Origin: Ensifer adhaerens
Lineage (GTDB): Bacteria; Pseudomonadota; Alphaproteobacteria; Rhizobiales; Rhizobiaceae
DNA: 64,000 bases
Direction of reading: 5' to 3'
Assembly (NCBI RefSeq): GCF_020035535.1
Contig: NZ_CP083349.1
Span: 3,118,501-3,182,500, forward strand
The notes beneath the pieces were generated by a model that saw only the letters and a list, made by a program, of their open reading frames with translations, searched no databases and was not told the origin of the DNA. Position numbers and translations under genes: made by a program. Position 1 is the first letter of the stretch, and every line of letters begins with the position of its first letter. Below, one piece after another: positions 10,179 to 18,958 of this stretch.

Positions 10179-10256
10179 GCGCCGGTCTCCTTGGAAGTGT
10201 CTGAATTCACGGTTGCCAGACTGTAACCGGAAGCGGTTAATCGCTTTTCAACAGTT

Positions 10257-10264
10257 ATGGTTAA
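10257..10264 (-). promoter_or_regulatory. CtrA half-site TTAACCAT upstream of pal
   Basis: TTAACCAT on the minus strand, 79-86 bases before the pal ATG in the pal-tolB gap. The octamer is the described CtrA half-site. Without a second TTAA at the right distance the evidence is limited. Confidence 0.35.
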
Positions 10265-10304
10265 CAAATCGATAATTTCGGCTCGGCGCCTGCTAGACCA
10301 GCAC

Positions 10305-10350
10305 TTTGCGGCGAGAAAGCGGCATCGTTGCCACATTTTCCCGCCGCAAA
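10305..10350. repeat. Long-loop inverted repeat between tolB and pal
   Basis: TTTGCGGCG (10305-10313) and CGCCGCAAA (10342-10350) are perfect 9-bp complements separated by 28 bases, just downstream of the tolB stop. It could be a weak transcript-stabilising hairpin. There is no following T-tract on the minus strand. Confidence 0.4.
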
Positions 10351-10360
10351 TTGGATCAGC

Positions 10361-11671
10361 CTATTCGAGCAACGGCGACCAGGCCGGGTCGGAGGCGAAG
10401 CCCTGGGTCGGGATCTGCTGCTCGTTGTAACCACTCAGATCGATCGAATAGAGCTGCGGACCACCGGCGCCGGAGTTCTGGCGGAAGAACATCAGGACGC
10501 GGCCGTTCGGCGCCCAGGTGGGGCCTTCGTTGTGGAAGCCGGTCGTCAGGATGCGCTCGCCTGAACCGTCGGTCTTCATCACGCCGATCGAGAACTTGCC
10601 GCCCGACTGCTTGGTGAAGGCGATGAGGTCGCCGCGCGGAGACCAGACCGGCGTCGAATAGGAGCCGTCGCCGAAGGAGATGCGGCGCTGGCCGGAGCCG
10701 TCGGCGCCCATGACGTAGATTTGCTGGCGACCGCCGCGGTCGCTTTCAAAGGCGATCTGGCTACCATCCGGTGAATAGGACGGCGCCGTGTCGATCGCGG
10801 CCGTGTTGGTGAGGCGCGTCGTCGTGCGCGAGCGCAGGTCCATCGTATAGATATTGGCGTTGCCGTCCTGCTGAAGACTCATGATGACCCGCTGGCCATC
10901 CGGCGAGAAGCGCGGCGAGAAGGTCATGCCGGGGAAGTTGCCGACGACTTCACGCTGTCCGGTTTCCAGCTGCAGCAGGTAGACGCGCGGCTGCTGGTTT
11001 TCGAACGACATGTAGGTGACTTCCTGACGGTTCGGCGAGAAGCGCGGCGTCAGAACGATGTCGTTGGAATTGGTGAGCGCACGGGCGTTGAAGCCGTCCT
11101 GGTCCATGATCGCGAGCTGACGCTTGCGTGCGGTCTTCGGGCCACTTTCGGCGACATAGACGATACGCGTATCGAAATAGCCCTTTTCACCGGTGACGCT
11201 CTCATAGATGGCGTCGGCGATGATGTGGGCGACGCGGCGCCAGTTTTCCGGCTGGGTAAAGAACTGCTGGCCGGTCATCTGCTTGCTACCGAACGTATCC
11301 CACAGGCGGAACTCGGCCTTCAGCCTGCCGTCGCCTTCCTGCGTCACGCGGCCGGTGACGAGCGCCTGCGCATTGATGACCTTCCAGTCCTCGAAGCGCG
11401 GCGTGGCGTCAGGATTGCTGATCTTCTCGATGAAGGCGCCCTTGTTGATCGGCGCAAACAGGCCCGAGCGCTTCAGGTCGGCAGCGACCACATCAGAGAT
11501 CTTCTGACCGAGTTCACCCTGAAGGAAATCGGTAATCGCGATCGGCAGGGGTTCGACATTACCCTTGTTGATGTTGATTTCGACGACGGCGTTCGCCGGT
11601 GTCGCCGCGACAACCGCGGCTAACATGCCCGCGGCCACCATCAGGGCACGGAAAAGAGAGACCTTGATCAT
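10361..11671 (-). CDS. tolB: Tol-Pal translocation protein TolB
   Basis: 436-residue periplasmic protein that binds Pal and receives energy from TolA. The signal peptide [15 protein letters not shown] ends at ATPANA. An N-terminal alpha/beta domain covers about 30-165. A six-bladed beta-propeller follows, its blades marked by repeats such as [56 protein letters not shown] and [12 protein letters not shown]. Length and order (after tolA, before pal) are standard. Transcription continues from tolQRA across a 79-base gap. Confidence 0.97.
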   Translation of the reverse strand: MIKVSLFRALMVAAGMLAAVVAATPANAVVEININKGNVEPLPIAITDFLQGELGQKISDVVAADLKRSGLFAPINKGAFIEKISNPDATPRFEDWKVINAQALVTGRVTQEGDGRLKAEFRLWDTFGSKQMTGQQFFTQPENWRRVAHIIADAIYESVTGEKGYFDTRIVYVAESGPKTARKRQLAIMDQDGFNARALTNSNDIVLTPRFSPNRQEVTYMSFENQQPRVYLLQLETGQREVVGNFPGMTFSPRFSPDGQRVIMSLQQDGNANIYTMDLRSRTTTRLTNTAAIDTAPSYSPDGSQIAFESDRGGRQQIYVMGADGSGQRRISFGDGSYSTPVWSPRGDLIAFTKQSGGKFSIGVMKTDGSGERILTTGFHNEGPTWAPNGRVLMFFRQNSGAGGPQLYSIDLSGYNEQQIPTQGFASDPAWSPLLE

Positions 11672-11750
11672 TGAGACAAGCCTTTCAGCTTAATACGAAG
11701 GGTTTGTGCGGTAGTGTTGGCTATCCGGCATGGTTCCAATCCCGGCAGCT

Positions 11751-12833
11751 CTAGAGTGCGAATTCCGAGGGATCGAAGTTCAGCACGAGGGTATTCCATC
11801 CTTTTTCGCCATCATATTTTTCAGGTGGCAGGTTCTGTAGAGGCGACGAGCGACGGAGCGCGCGCAGCGTGCTGCTTTCGACAGCGCGGCGCGTTCCCTC
11901 AGGCCCGCCAGTTGCAGTGACCTCGGGCGTACCGACGATGTTGCCGGCCGGATCCAACTGCACCCGGATCGAGACGCGGACTTCCTGAACGCCGGTCAGG
12001 CCGGGCGTCAGCGACCAGTTGCCCTGGATCTGACCCTTGACGCCGTCGATCTCGTTGGCGCTGAGGCCCACGCCGATCGTCTTCTTGCCACCAAGAGCAG
12101 CCTCCTGCGTCGAGCGCTTTGCGCCGCCGGCAGACGGATCCTGTCGGTTGAGCAGGGCCGCGATCTCGTCGGCGTTGAATTTGCTATCTTCGGTGGAGGC
12201 CGCCTTCTTCTGTTCCTTCGGCGTTGCCTCGTTCTTGCGCTCCGGCGTCTTGGCGCTCTGGGCGGGCGGCTTTTCGACCTTCGGCTTCGCCGCCGGCGTC
12301 GGAACCTTCTCGGGCAGCGCTTCGGCTTCCGGGTTCTCGGCCGGCTTTTCTTCGGCCGGGGCCGGATCGGGCTTTGTCTCCGGCTTCACTTCCTGCTTGG
12401 GCTCCGGCAGCGCCGCGACTTCAGTCGCGGGTTCGGATGCCGGCTTGGTCTCCTCGACCTTCTTGATTTCCTGTTCAACCGGATCAGGCGTCGGCTCGGG
12501 CTTCTCGTTCTTTTGCGGAGAGGCCGTGGCTTCGCTCTTCGACGGCTTGGCGTTCGGCGTCGGCGGCGTCTTCAGGTCGGTATCGTTGTCGCCGACGTTC
12601 TCGGCGGGCTGGTTCGTCTCCGGCCGCTTGGTCGGCACCGGTGACGACGTCTCCTTCTTCGGAGCCTTCTTGTCGCCCTGCTGTACCTGCGTCATTTCCG
12701 AATAGGGAACGATGTCGACAGGCAGAGCCTCGACGTCGGCGACCTGGAAGTCAGCCGGGCTGCCGAGCGACACCATCGCCCAGGTCAGAACCAGGGCGTG
12801 GAGGACAGCAGATGTAGCGAGACTGCCCTTCAT
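11751..12833 (-). CDS. tolA: Inner-membrane/periplasmic spanning protein TolA
   Basis: 360 residues with one N-terminal membrane anchor (about 8-28, LATSAVLHALVLTWAMVSLG). A long Pro/Lys/Glu/Ala-rich spacer (about 50-230, full of KPE, PAEEKPAE and AAKPKVEKP units) is built to cross the periplasm. The C-terminal globular domain is TonB/TolA-like (about 260-360, VKGQIQGNWSLTPG, VRVSIRVQLDPAGNIVG). TolA couples the TolQR proton motor to TolB-Pal. The spacer is compositionally biased, so homology there is not informative. It starts 9 bases after the tolR stop, consistent with one operon. Confidence 0.94.
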   Translation of the reverse strand: MKGSLATSAVLHALVLTWAMVSLGSPADFQVADVEALPVDIVPYSEMTQVQQGDKKAPKKETSSPVPTKRPETNQPAENVGDNDTDLKTPPTPNAKPSKSEATASPQKNEKPEPTPDPVEQEIKKVEETKPASEPATEVAALPEPKQEVKPETKPDPAPAEEKPAENPEAEALPEKVPTPAAKPKVEKPPAQSAKTPERKNEATPKEQKKAASTEDSKFNADEIAALLNRQDPSAGGAKRSTQEAALGGKKTIGVGLSANEIDGVKGQIQGNWSLTPGLTGVQEVRVSIRVQLDPAGNIVGTPEVTATGGPEGTRRAVESSTLRALRRSSPLQNLPPEKYDGEKGWNTLVLNFDPSEFAL

Positions 12834-12842
12834 CGTGGACGA

Positions 12843-13295
12843 TCACTTTTCCTGTTCTTGCAGCGTGACGAGGCCGAGGTTCTTGAAACCTGCAGCCGAG
12901 ATGCGGGCCATGACCTTCATGACCGTGCCGTAGTCGGCGTTGGTGTCGCCACGCACATAGATGCGCTCGTTGTAGCCGGTGGTGGCGATCGCCTCGAGCT
13001 TCGGCACGACCTCATCGATCGCGATCGGCGTTTCCTGCAGGTAGATCTCGCCGGCCGGGTTGACCGAAACGGTGATCGGCTGCGTATCGGAATTGAGCGC
13101 CTTGGCCTGCGTTTCCGGCAGATCGATCGGCACACCGACCGTCATCATCGGTGCTGCCACCATGAAGATGATCAGCAGCACGAGCATGACGTCGACGAAC
13201 GGCGTGACGTTGATTTCGCTCATTATGGCTTTCTTGCCGCCGCGACGACGACGACCGCCGCCCGAACCTTTGGCTCCGCCAACCGACATACCCAT
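12843..13295 (-). CDS. tolR: Proton-channel subunit TolR
   Basis: 150-residue ExbD/TolR protein. A basic Gly/Arg-rich N-terminus is followed by the conserved [20 protein letters not shown] helix, whose Asp (about residue 35) carries protons with TolQ. The periplasmic domain includes [28 protein letters not shown] and [17 protein letters not shown]. It is 27 bases from tolQ and 9 bases from tolA, clearly in the same operon. Confidence 0.96.
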   Translation of the reverse strand: MGMSVGGAKGSGGGRRRRGGKKAIMSEINVTPFVDVMLVLLIIFMVAAPMMTVGVPIDLPETQAKALNSDTQPITVSVNPAGEIYLQETPIAIDEVVPKLEAIATTGYNERIYVRGDTNADYGTVMKVMARISAAGFKNLGLVTLQEQEK

Positions 13296-13322
13296 CAGCG
13301 TGGTCTCCGTATTCTCTGGCGA

Positions 13323-14045
13323 TTACTGCGCGGCCTGGCGCGGGTTCTGCAGCTTCTCGTCGATCTGCCGCGACAGGATGCCAGAGAACTCGTCGGCGAA
13401 AGCTTCCATGCGTGCCGACAGCTTGCCGGCGTCTGCGGAGAACTTGTTGTAGGCGATAACCGCCGGGATAGCGGCGAGAAGGCCGATCGCGGTGGCGAGC
13501 AGCGCTTCGGCGATACCGGGCGCCACGACCGCGAGGTTGGTCGACTTCGAGCCGGCAATCGCCTGGAAGGAGGTCATGATACCGACGACCGTACCGAAGA
13601 GGCCGATGAAGGGGGCAGCCGAGCCGATCGTTGCAAGCGAGCCGAGGCGGGCCTCCAGCGATTCCGATTCCCGTGCGAGCGTCACGTCCATGGCGCGGTC
13701 GATACGCATCTGCAGGCCGATCGGCGACCGGGCCCCGCGCTCGAAGCTCTTCTTCCATTCGCGCATCGCGGAAACGAAGATCGCTCCCATGCCGGCGGTC
13801 TGCCTGTCGGCGAGCGTCCGGTAGAGTTCTTCCAGCGACTGGCCGGACCAGAACACCTGCTCGAAGCTGTCGAGCTGACGGCGCACGCGGCCGTAGTTCA
13901 GCGTCTTGTCGACAACGATCGCCCAGGTCCAGACCGAGGCGGCAATCAGCCCCAGCATGACCAGCTTCACGACAAAGCCCGCTTGCATGAACAGCGACCA
14001 GAGGGTCACATCGTGCGTCGCAGCGGCCAATCCAACCTGTTCCAT
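13323..14045 (-). CDS. tolQ: Proton-channel subunit TolQ
   Basis: 240-residue inner-membrane MotA/TolQ/ExbB protein. Three transmembrane segments lie near residues 15-40, 135-165 and 180-205. The signature regions are [35 protein letters not shown] and [23 protein letters not shown]. With TolR it uses the proton gradient to energise TolA. ATG 14045 ([13 protein letters not shown]) is chosen because family members start there; an in-frame extension to 14156 lacks conservation. It is the first gene of the tol operon. A 295-base divergent region separates it from the ligD-like pair, and ybgC, usually adjacent to tolQ, is displaced. Confidence 0.95.
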   Translation of the reverse strand: MEQVGLAAATHDVTLWSLFMQAGFVVKLVMLGLIAASVWTWAIVVDKTLNYGRVRRQLDSFEQVFWSGQSLEELYRTLADRQTAGMGAIFVSAMREWKKSFERGARSPIGLQMRIDRAMDVTLARESESLEARLGSLATIGSAAPFIGLFGTVVGIMTSFQAIAGSKSTNLAVVAPGIAEALLATAIGLLAAIPAVIAYNKFSADAGKLSARMEAFADEFSGILSRQIDEKLQNPRQAAQ

Positions 14046-14255
14046 CGTCTTCAGTCCCCGAATCCAAACACCCGGCAAGAGCGGTTCATGCTCGTGACCG
14101 GGTAGCCCAAACGTCCTGTTTGCAAGAGTGCCCGGCACCGCCGCAGATCGCACCATCGCGACCTTAATTAGCTTTAGGTTGCCTTCTTGCCGTCAATTTT
14201 GGTCAAAGGATGACGTGCACTGCACAAATCCTGATGCAGTGATTAAGACACCATT

Positions 14256-14263
14256 ATGGTTAA
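14256..14263 (-). promoter_or_regulatory. CtrA half-site TTAACCAT in the tolQ upstream region
   Basis: TTAACCAT on the minus strand, about 210 bases before tolQ, in the divergent promoter region. No full TTAA-N7-TTAA is present (another TTAA lies at 14243-14246 at the wrong distance). Confidence 0.3.
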
Positions 14264-14340
14264 GCAACCGTTACCGTGCTGTGTCTTTGCAGTATCACTT
14301 GGCTGCCGGAACTTACGTGGGCGAGGCACGTTTCTTCGCC

Positions 14341-14649
14341 ATGGCCCAGCAGACGACACGACAGCGCGACAAACGCTCTTCCCCACCGCATTTCGATCCG
14401 CGGGACAGGCTGATCCTGGCGCTTTATGCCAAACTCAGGGCCGAGCGTGAGACTCGCGCGGCCCTGGAGGACGCGCTTGCCCACGGGGTGCTGTCGACAG
14501 ACGTTCTTCAGGCAATCATCGCCGATCCGGTTCCAGTCGTTACAAGCGACGACATCGCCCATATCGAACGGGTCCTCGCCCGCGAGCCTCAACCGGCCGT
14601 ACCCGTTGATAAGATTCCAACCCTCCGACGCCTGGGTGGGGGCGGGTGA
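14341..14649 (+). CDS. Unknown 102-residue protein coupled to the LigD-like gene
   Basis: No family was recognised. The predicted protein starts MAQQTTRQRDKRSS. It has a charged helical middle (about 20-50, rich in Arg, Glu, Ala and Leu) and a second amphipathic part (about 55-90), and ends LRRLGGGG. It has no signal peptide or membrane segment. Its TGA overlaps the following ATG by one base (TGATG at 14647-14651), so it is almost certainly translated with the LigD-like polymerase and may work with it. ATG 14341 is chosen, with only a weak ribosome site; an in-frame GTG at 14317 is a possible alternative. Confidence 0.65.
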   Translation: MAQQTTRQRDKRSSPPHFDPRDRLILALYAKLRAERETRAALEDALAHGVLSTDVLQAIIADPVPVVTSDDIAHIERVLAREPQPAVPVDKIPTLRRLGGGG

Positions 14650-16274
14650 TGGCCGCACGCCGTGACCCGCTCGCCGAATACAATAAGCGCCGCGACTTCA
14701 CCTTGACCCGCGAACCCAAAGGCAACCCCGGTCGCAACCACTCGGGCCGCAAGCGCTTCCTCGTGCAAAAGCACGACGCCACGCGTCTGCACTACGATTT
14801 CCGGTTGGAATGGGACGGCGTGCTGAAAAGCTGGGCGGTGACCCGCGGACCGAGCCTCAACCCGGAAGACAAGCGGCTTGCAGTCAGAACCGAAGATCAT
14901 CCTCTTGCCTATGGCGATTTCGAAGGAACGATCCCAGAGAAGCAATATGGCGGCGGCACCGTCATGTTGTGGGACACCGGTTGGTGGGAGCCGGACGAGG
15001 ATCCCAATCAGGGACTGCGCGACGGCAAGCTCACGTTCAATCTGCATGGCGAACGCATGCAGGGCGGATGGGCATTGGTGCGCATGCGCCCGCGACCGGG
15101 CGAAAAGCGCGAGAACTGGTTGCTGATCAAGGACGTTGACGACGTAGCCTCGCAGGATGGCGAGGCTTTGCTGGAGGATCACCAGACGAGTGTCGCCACC
15201 GGCCGCACCATGGACCAGATCGCCTCGGGAAAGGGCGAAACGAAGAAGCACGTCTGTGCCTCCAAAGAGGAGGACAAGGAGGGAAAGGCCGTGACAGCCG
15301 AAACGACGAAAGCTGCAACGAAACCTCAGGGCAAAGCGACAAAGCCGGCAAACGCGAAGCAAGCCTCGTCCGACGAAACCGTTCTCGGCGTGCGCATCAC
15401 CCACCCGGACCGCATCCTGTTCGAGGGCCAAGCGATCAGCAAGCTGGACCTCGCCCGCTACTACGCGGTGGTTGCCGACCGCATGCTGCCCTATGCCGCC
15501 GAACGGCTCCTGTCGTTGGTGCGTGCCCCACAGGGCGTCAGTGGGCCACGCTTCTACCAGAAGCATGCAAGCGACGGATTTCCCGACGAGATCAAGGAAG
15601 TCGCGATCACGGAAGGCTCAGGCGAGACGGAAAACTACATGTATGTGCGCGATGCCAAGGGATTGGTCGCCGCTGTCCAGATGGGCACGCTGGAGTTGCA
15701 TATATGGGGATCGCGCGTCGACAAGCTGGAAAGTCCCGATCGACTGGTCTTCGATCTTGATCCTGATGAAGGTCTCGACTTCGAACTGGTCAAGGGCGCG
15801 GCCATGGTCCTGCGCGATGCGCTCGATGAGATCGGGCTGAAATCGGCTCCCATGGTCACGGGCGGAAAGGGCATCCATGTCATCGTGCCGTTGACGGCAC
15901 GCGTCAACTGGCCGCAAGCCAAGGCCTTTGCCAAAACCTTTGCGCAAGGTTTCGTCGATCGTGAACCCGACCGCTTCATCGCGACCATGTCGAAGGAAAA
16001 GCGCAAAGGACGCATCTTCATCGACTGGCTGAGGAATGAGCGCGGCGCGACCGCCATTGCCCCTTACTCGACCCGGGCGCGCGCCGACGGACCGGTCGCA
16101 ACACCCGTCAGTTGGGACGAACTTGCCAATCTCAAGCCCGCCAACCGTTTCCACATCCCCGACATTCTCGAACGGATCGAAAACGGGACGGATCCCTGGC
16201 AGGACGTGGCAAAGGTTAGGCAGTCCCTGACCAGGAAGATCATGGACAAGCTCGGGGTGGACGAGCCGGACTGA
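14649..16274 (+). CDS. LigD-like 3'-phosphoesterase/primase-polymerase lacking the ligase domain
   Basis: 541 residues in two parts. An N-terminal LigD 3'-phosphoesterase domain (about 10-165) carries KHDATRLHYDFRLEWDG with the metal ligands His42, His48 and Asp50, and GTIPEKQYGGGTV. After a Lys/Ala-rich linker (about 190-242) comes an AEP-type LigD polymerase domain (about 245-530), with catalytic FDLDPD (Asp369, Asp371), GGKGIHV and FIDWLRNERGATAIAPYS. The central ATP-dependent ligase domain of full LigD is absent (no KxDG motif). Such proteins process ends and fill gaps during Ku-dependent end joining, so a separate ligase and Ku must be encoded elsewhere; neither is in this window. It resembles the stand-alone LigD paralogues of Sinorhizobium. 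ATG 14649 is preferred over the GTG at 14646. Confidence 0.9.
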   Translation: MAARRDPLAEYNKRRDFTLTREPKGNPGRNHSGRKRFLVQKHDATRLHYDFRLEWDGVLKSWAVTRGPSLNPEDKRLAVRTEDHPLAYGDFEGTIPEKQYGGGTVMLWDTGWWEPDEDPNQGLRDGKLTFNLHGERMQGGWALVRMRPRPGEKRENWLLIKDVDDVASQDGEALLEDHQTSVATGRTMDQIASGKGETKKHVCASKEEDKEGKAVTAETTKAATKPQGKATKPANAKQASSDETVLGVRITHPDRILFEGQAISKLDLARYYAVVADRMLPYAAERLLSLVRAPQGVSGPRFYQKHASDGFPDEIKEVAITEGSGETENYMYVRDAKGLVAAVQMGTLELHIWGSRVDKLESPDRLVFDLDPDEGLDFELVKGAAMVLRDALDEIGLKSAPMVTGGKGIHVIVPLTARVNWPQAKAFAKTFAQGFVDREPDRFIATMSKEKRKGRIFIDWLRNERGATAIAPYSTRARADGPVATPVSWDELANLKPANRFHIPDILERIENGTDPWQDVAKVRQSLTRKIMDKLGVDEPD

Positions 16275-16300
16275 GCCGTGTTTGCTGTAGTCGTGCCGGG

Positions 16301-16756
16301 CTAGCCGGCGCTCTCTTTTGCATGCTGGAACTTGTAGGCCAACGCCTCCGGCAGCCGCCGCGGCCGGCCCTGGCCGTTGATGACGGCGATGATCACCTTG
16401 GCGGCGATCAACAACTGCTCGCCGCGGCGGATTTCCTGTTGCAGCACCATCTTGGCGCCGCCGGCCTTCTCCGTGACCGTGGTGATCGTCAGGATATCGT
16501 CCATGCGCGCCGGCAGCTTGAAGTCGATCTCCATGCGATGCACGACAAAGACCAGGCCTTCGGTGTCGCCCTCGATCGCCAGCGTTGCCTGTTCGACGCC
16601 GAGCAGCCGCAGAAAATCCGTTCGGGCGCGCTCCATGAAATGCAGGTAGCGGGCGTGATAGACGACGCCGGAAAAATCGGTGTCTTCGTAATAGACGCGC
16701 TGGATCAGCCGATGGCCGCTTTCGGTCAGTTCGCCTGCGAGCGAAATCAGGGACAT
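16301..16756 (-). CDS. ybgC: Tol-Pal associated acyl-CoA thioesterase YbgC
   Basis: 151-residue single hot-dog domain thioesterase. The catalytic segment RVYYEDTDFSGVVYHARY has the conserved aspartates near residues 25-27. MERARTDFLR and IEIDFKLPAR-like strands follow, with a C-terminal GRPRRLPEAL. Family members hydrolyse short-chain or phospholipid-linked acyl-CoA at the inner membrane and are usually encoded directly before tolQ. Here the 14341-16274 pair on the opposite strand separates them by 2.3 kb. ATG 16756 is chosen because GGAGAAG lies just upstream; an in-frame extension to 16816 is not conserved. It converges with the LigD-like gene, with a 26-base gap. Confidence 0.92.
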   Translation of the reverse strand: MSLISLAGELTESGHRLIQRVYYEDTDFSGVVYHARYLHFMERARTDFLRLLGVEQATLAIEGDTEGLVFVVHRMEIDFKLPARMDDILTITTVTEKAGGAKMVLQQEIRRGEQLLIAAKVIIAVINGQGRPRRLPEALAYKFQHAKESAG

Positions 16757-16880
16757 GCTCTTCTCCGACAAGAATTCCCGATTCCTGTGCAGGAACCAAA
16801 TGCCATTTGCAAGCATTGCAGCGCTGTCACAATCCTATCCTATCACGTGACGGACTTCCTTTGCGATCAGGAGAACGTGC

Positions 16881-18101
16881 ATGAAGATTGCAATTCTCGG
16901 CGGCGACGGTTTCGTCGGTTGGCCCACGGCCCTTCACCTGTCCGATGCCGGCCACGACGTCCATATCCTCGACAATCTCTCCCGCCGTTGGATCGATACG
17001 GAACTCGGCGTGCAATCGCTGACGCCGATGGATTCGATCCAGGAACGCACCCGCATCTGGCACGCCGAAACCGGCCGCCGCATCCATTTCAACCTGATCG
17101 ATCTTGCCCGCGACTACGAACTGCTCAAGAACTGGCTCCACGAGCACCGCCCGGATGCGATCGTGCATTTTGCCGAGCAACGGGCCGCGCCCTATTCCAT
17201 GAAGAGCGACCGCCACAAGAACTACACGGTCAACAACAACGTCAACGCCACCCACAATCTCCTGAATGCCCTGGTCGAGCTCGGGCTCGACGCACATCTC
17301 GTGCACCTCGGCACCATGGGAGTCTACGGCTACTCCACCGTCGGCGCGGCGATCCCCGAGGGATACCTGCCCGTCGGTATCGAAACGATGGGCGGCGAGA
17401 CCGTCAGCCAGGAAATCCTCTATCCGTCCAATCCCGGCTCGATCTACCACATGACCAAGTGCCTGGATCAGTTGCTCTTCCAGTTCTATGCGAAGAACGA
17501 TGGCCTGCGGATCACCGATCTGCACCAGGGCATCGTCTGGGGCACCCACACCGAGCAGACGCGCCGCCACCCGCAGTTGATCAACCGCTTCGACTATGAC
17601 GGCGACTACGGCACCGTCTTGAACCGCTTCCTCATACAGGCGGCAATAGGCTATCCGCTGACCGTACACGGCACCGGCGGCCAGACGCGCGCCTTCATTC
17701 ACATCCAGGATTCGGTCCGCTGCATCGAACTGGCGCTCCAGAACCCGCCGGCCCGCGGCAGCCGCGTCGAGATCTTCAACCAGATGACCGAGACCCACCG
17801 CGTGCGCGACCTCGCCGAAATGATTGCATCGATATCAGGCGCGCAGATCGCCTGGCTACCGAACCCGCGCAAGGAAGCGGCCGAGAACGAACTCGTCGTC
17901 CACAATGAGAAGTTCCTGGCACTCGGCCTCAACCCGACCCGGCTGCGGGACGGGTTGCTTACAGAAATCGTCGATGTCGCGAAGAAATTCGCCTATCGTG
18001 TCGATAGAACGCGCGTGCCGGCCGTCTCCGCCTGGACCAAGGACATCGCGCCGCTCATCAACCACGACCCAGAGGGCAAGCGGCTGAAATCCGTTTCATG
18101 A
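16881..18101 (+). CDS. sqdB: UDP-sulfoquinovose synthase
   Basis: 406-residue extended SDR enzyme that makes UDP-sulfoquinovose from UDP-glucose and sulfite, the committed step of the sulfolipid SQDG. The NAD-binding motif GGDGFVGW is at 7-14. The HLGTMGVYGYS segment carries the catalytic threonine near 145, and the YHMTK pair is Tyr189/Lys193. Sulfolipid-specific stretches include DNLSRRWIDTELG and the HQGIVWGTHTEQTRRHP segment. AGGAGA precedes the ATG. It is the first gene of a tightly coupled operon: its TGA overlaps the sqdD ATG in ATGA. SQDG partly replaces phospholipids under phosphate limitation in Sinorhizobium. Confidence 0.97.
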   Translation: MKIAILGGDGFVGWPTALHLSDAGHDVHILDNLSRRWIDTELGVQSLTPMDSIQERTRIWHAETGRRIHFNLIDLARDYELLKNWLHEHRPDAIVHFAEQRAAPYSMKSDRHKNYTVNNNVNATHNLLNALVELGLDAHLVHLGTMGVYGYSTVGAAIPEGYLPVGIETMGGETVSQEILYPSNPGSIYHMTKCLDQLLFQFYAKNDGLRITDLHQGIVWGTHTEQTRRHPQLINRFDYDGDYGTVLNRFLIQAAIGYPLTVHGTGGQTRAFIHIQDSVRCIELALQNPPARGSRVEIFNQMTETHRVRDLAEMIASISGAQIAWLPNPRKEAAENELVVHNEKFLALGLNPTRLRDGLLTEIVDVAKKFAYRVDRTRVPAVSAWTKDIAPLINHDPEGKRLKSVS

Positions 18102-18958
18102 CATCGACCGACCCATCGGAGGGGCTTAGCCCCTCCTCGCCGCCTTCCGCCGACCATGCCTACGTGACGCTCGTCACCAATACCGACTATGCGCTCGGCG
18201 CTCGCGCGCTCGCGCGCTCCATCCGGCTCACAGGCACCAGGGCGGATATCGTCGTGCTCCACACCGCCAGCGTTTCGATCGAAGCGCTGGCGCCGCTTGC
18301 AGAATTCCAATGCCGGCTGGTCGAGACCGACCTGTTGCCACTCTCCGACGCCTTTAACGAGCGTCATCAGCGCCGGAACGTGCATGAGAAGGCGCCCTTC
18401 ACCAAGGGCCGCAAGCCGGAGTTTCACTCACCGCTCGACAATTTCTGCAAGCTCCGGCTCTGGCAGCTTAGCGAATACCGACGCTGCGTCTTCATCGACG
18501 CTGACGCGATCGTGCTCAAAAACATCGACCGGCTATTTGCCTACCCGGAATTCTCTGCCGCGCCCAATGTCTATGAAAGCCTCGCCGACTTTCACCGGCT
18601 GAATTCCGGCGTCTTCGTCGCTCAACCGTCGCGGACGACATTCGCGCAGATGCTCGCCCGCCTCGACGCCCCCGACGCCTTCTGGCCGCGCACCGACCAG
18701 ACCTTCCTGCAGACTTTCTTCCCGGACTGGCACGGCCTGCCGGTAACGATGAACATGTTGCAATATGTCTGGTTCAACATGCCCGATCTCTGGGACTGGC
18801 GCTCGATCGGCGTGCTGCACTTCCAGTATGAAAAGCCCTGGGAGAAGGATCACCCCCGAGCCGAGATCCTGCAGCCGCTGATCGACCTCTGGTTCGCCTA
18901 CTTGACCGGGAACGGCATTCCGGAAATCGCCTCCCTACCCAATCCGGCATGCCGATGA
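18098..18958 (+). CDS. sqdD: Sulfolipid-operon glycosyltransferase SqdD (GT8/glycogenin-like)
   Basis: 286 residues with a glycogenin-like GT8 fold: YVTLVTNTDYALGARALARS near the N-terminus, the metal-binding DxD in RCVFIDADAIVLKNID (about residue 131), FHRLNSGVFVAQPS, and a C-terminal HFQYEKPWEKDH. SqdD of Rhodobacter is the glycosyltransferase thought to transfer sulfoquinovose from its UDP donor. ATGA overlaps at both ends (18098-18101 and 18955-18958) show translational coupling with sqdB and the next gene. The acceptor is not evident from sequence. Confidence 0.9.
   Translation: MTSTDPSEGLSPSSPPSADHAYVTLVTNTDYALGARALARSIRLTGTRADIVVLHTASVSIEALAPLAEFQCRLVETDLLPLSDAFNERHQRRNVHEKAPFTKGRKPEFHSPLDNFCKLRLWQLSEYRRCVFIDADAIVLKNIDRLFAYPEFSAAPNVYESLADFHRLNSGVFVAQPSRTTFAQMLARLDAPDAFWPRTDQTFLQTFFPDWHGLPVTMNMLQYVWFNMPDLWDWRSIGVLHFQYEKPWEKDHPRAEILQPLIDLWFAYLTGNGIPEIASLPNPACR

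Noticed and set aside
14341..16274. A complete LigD-Ku end-joining operon
   Set aside because: No ATP-dependent ligase motif is present in the protein and no Ku gene lies in the window.
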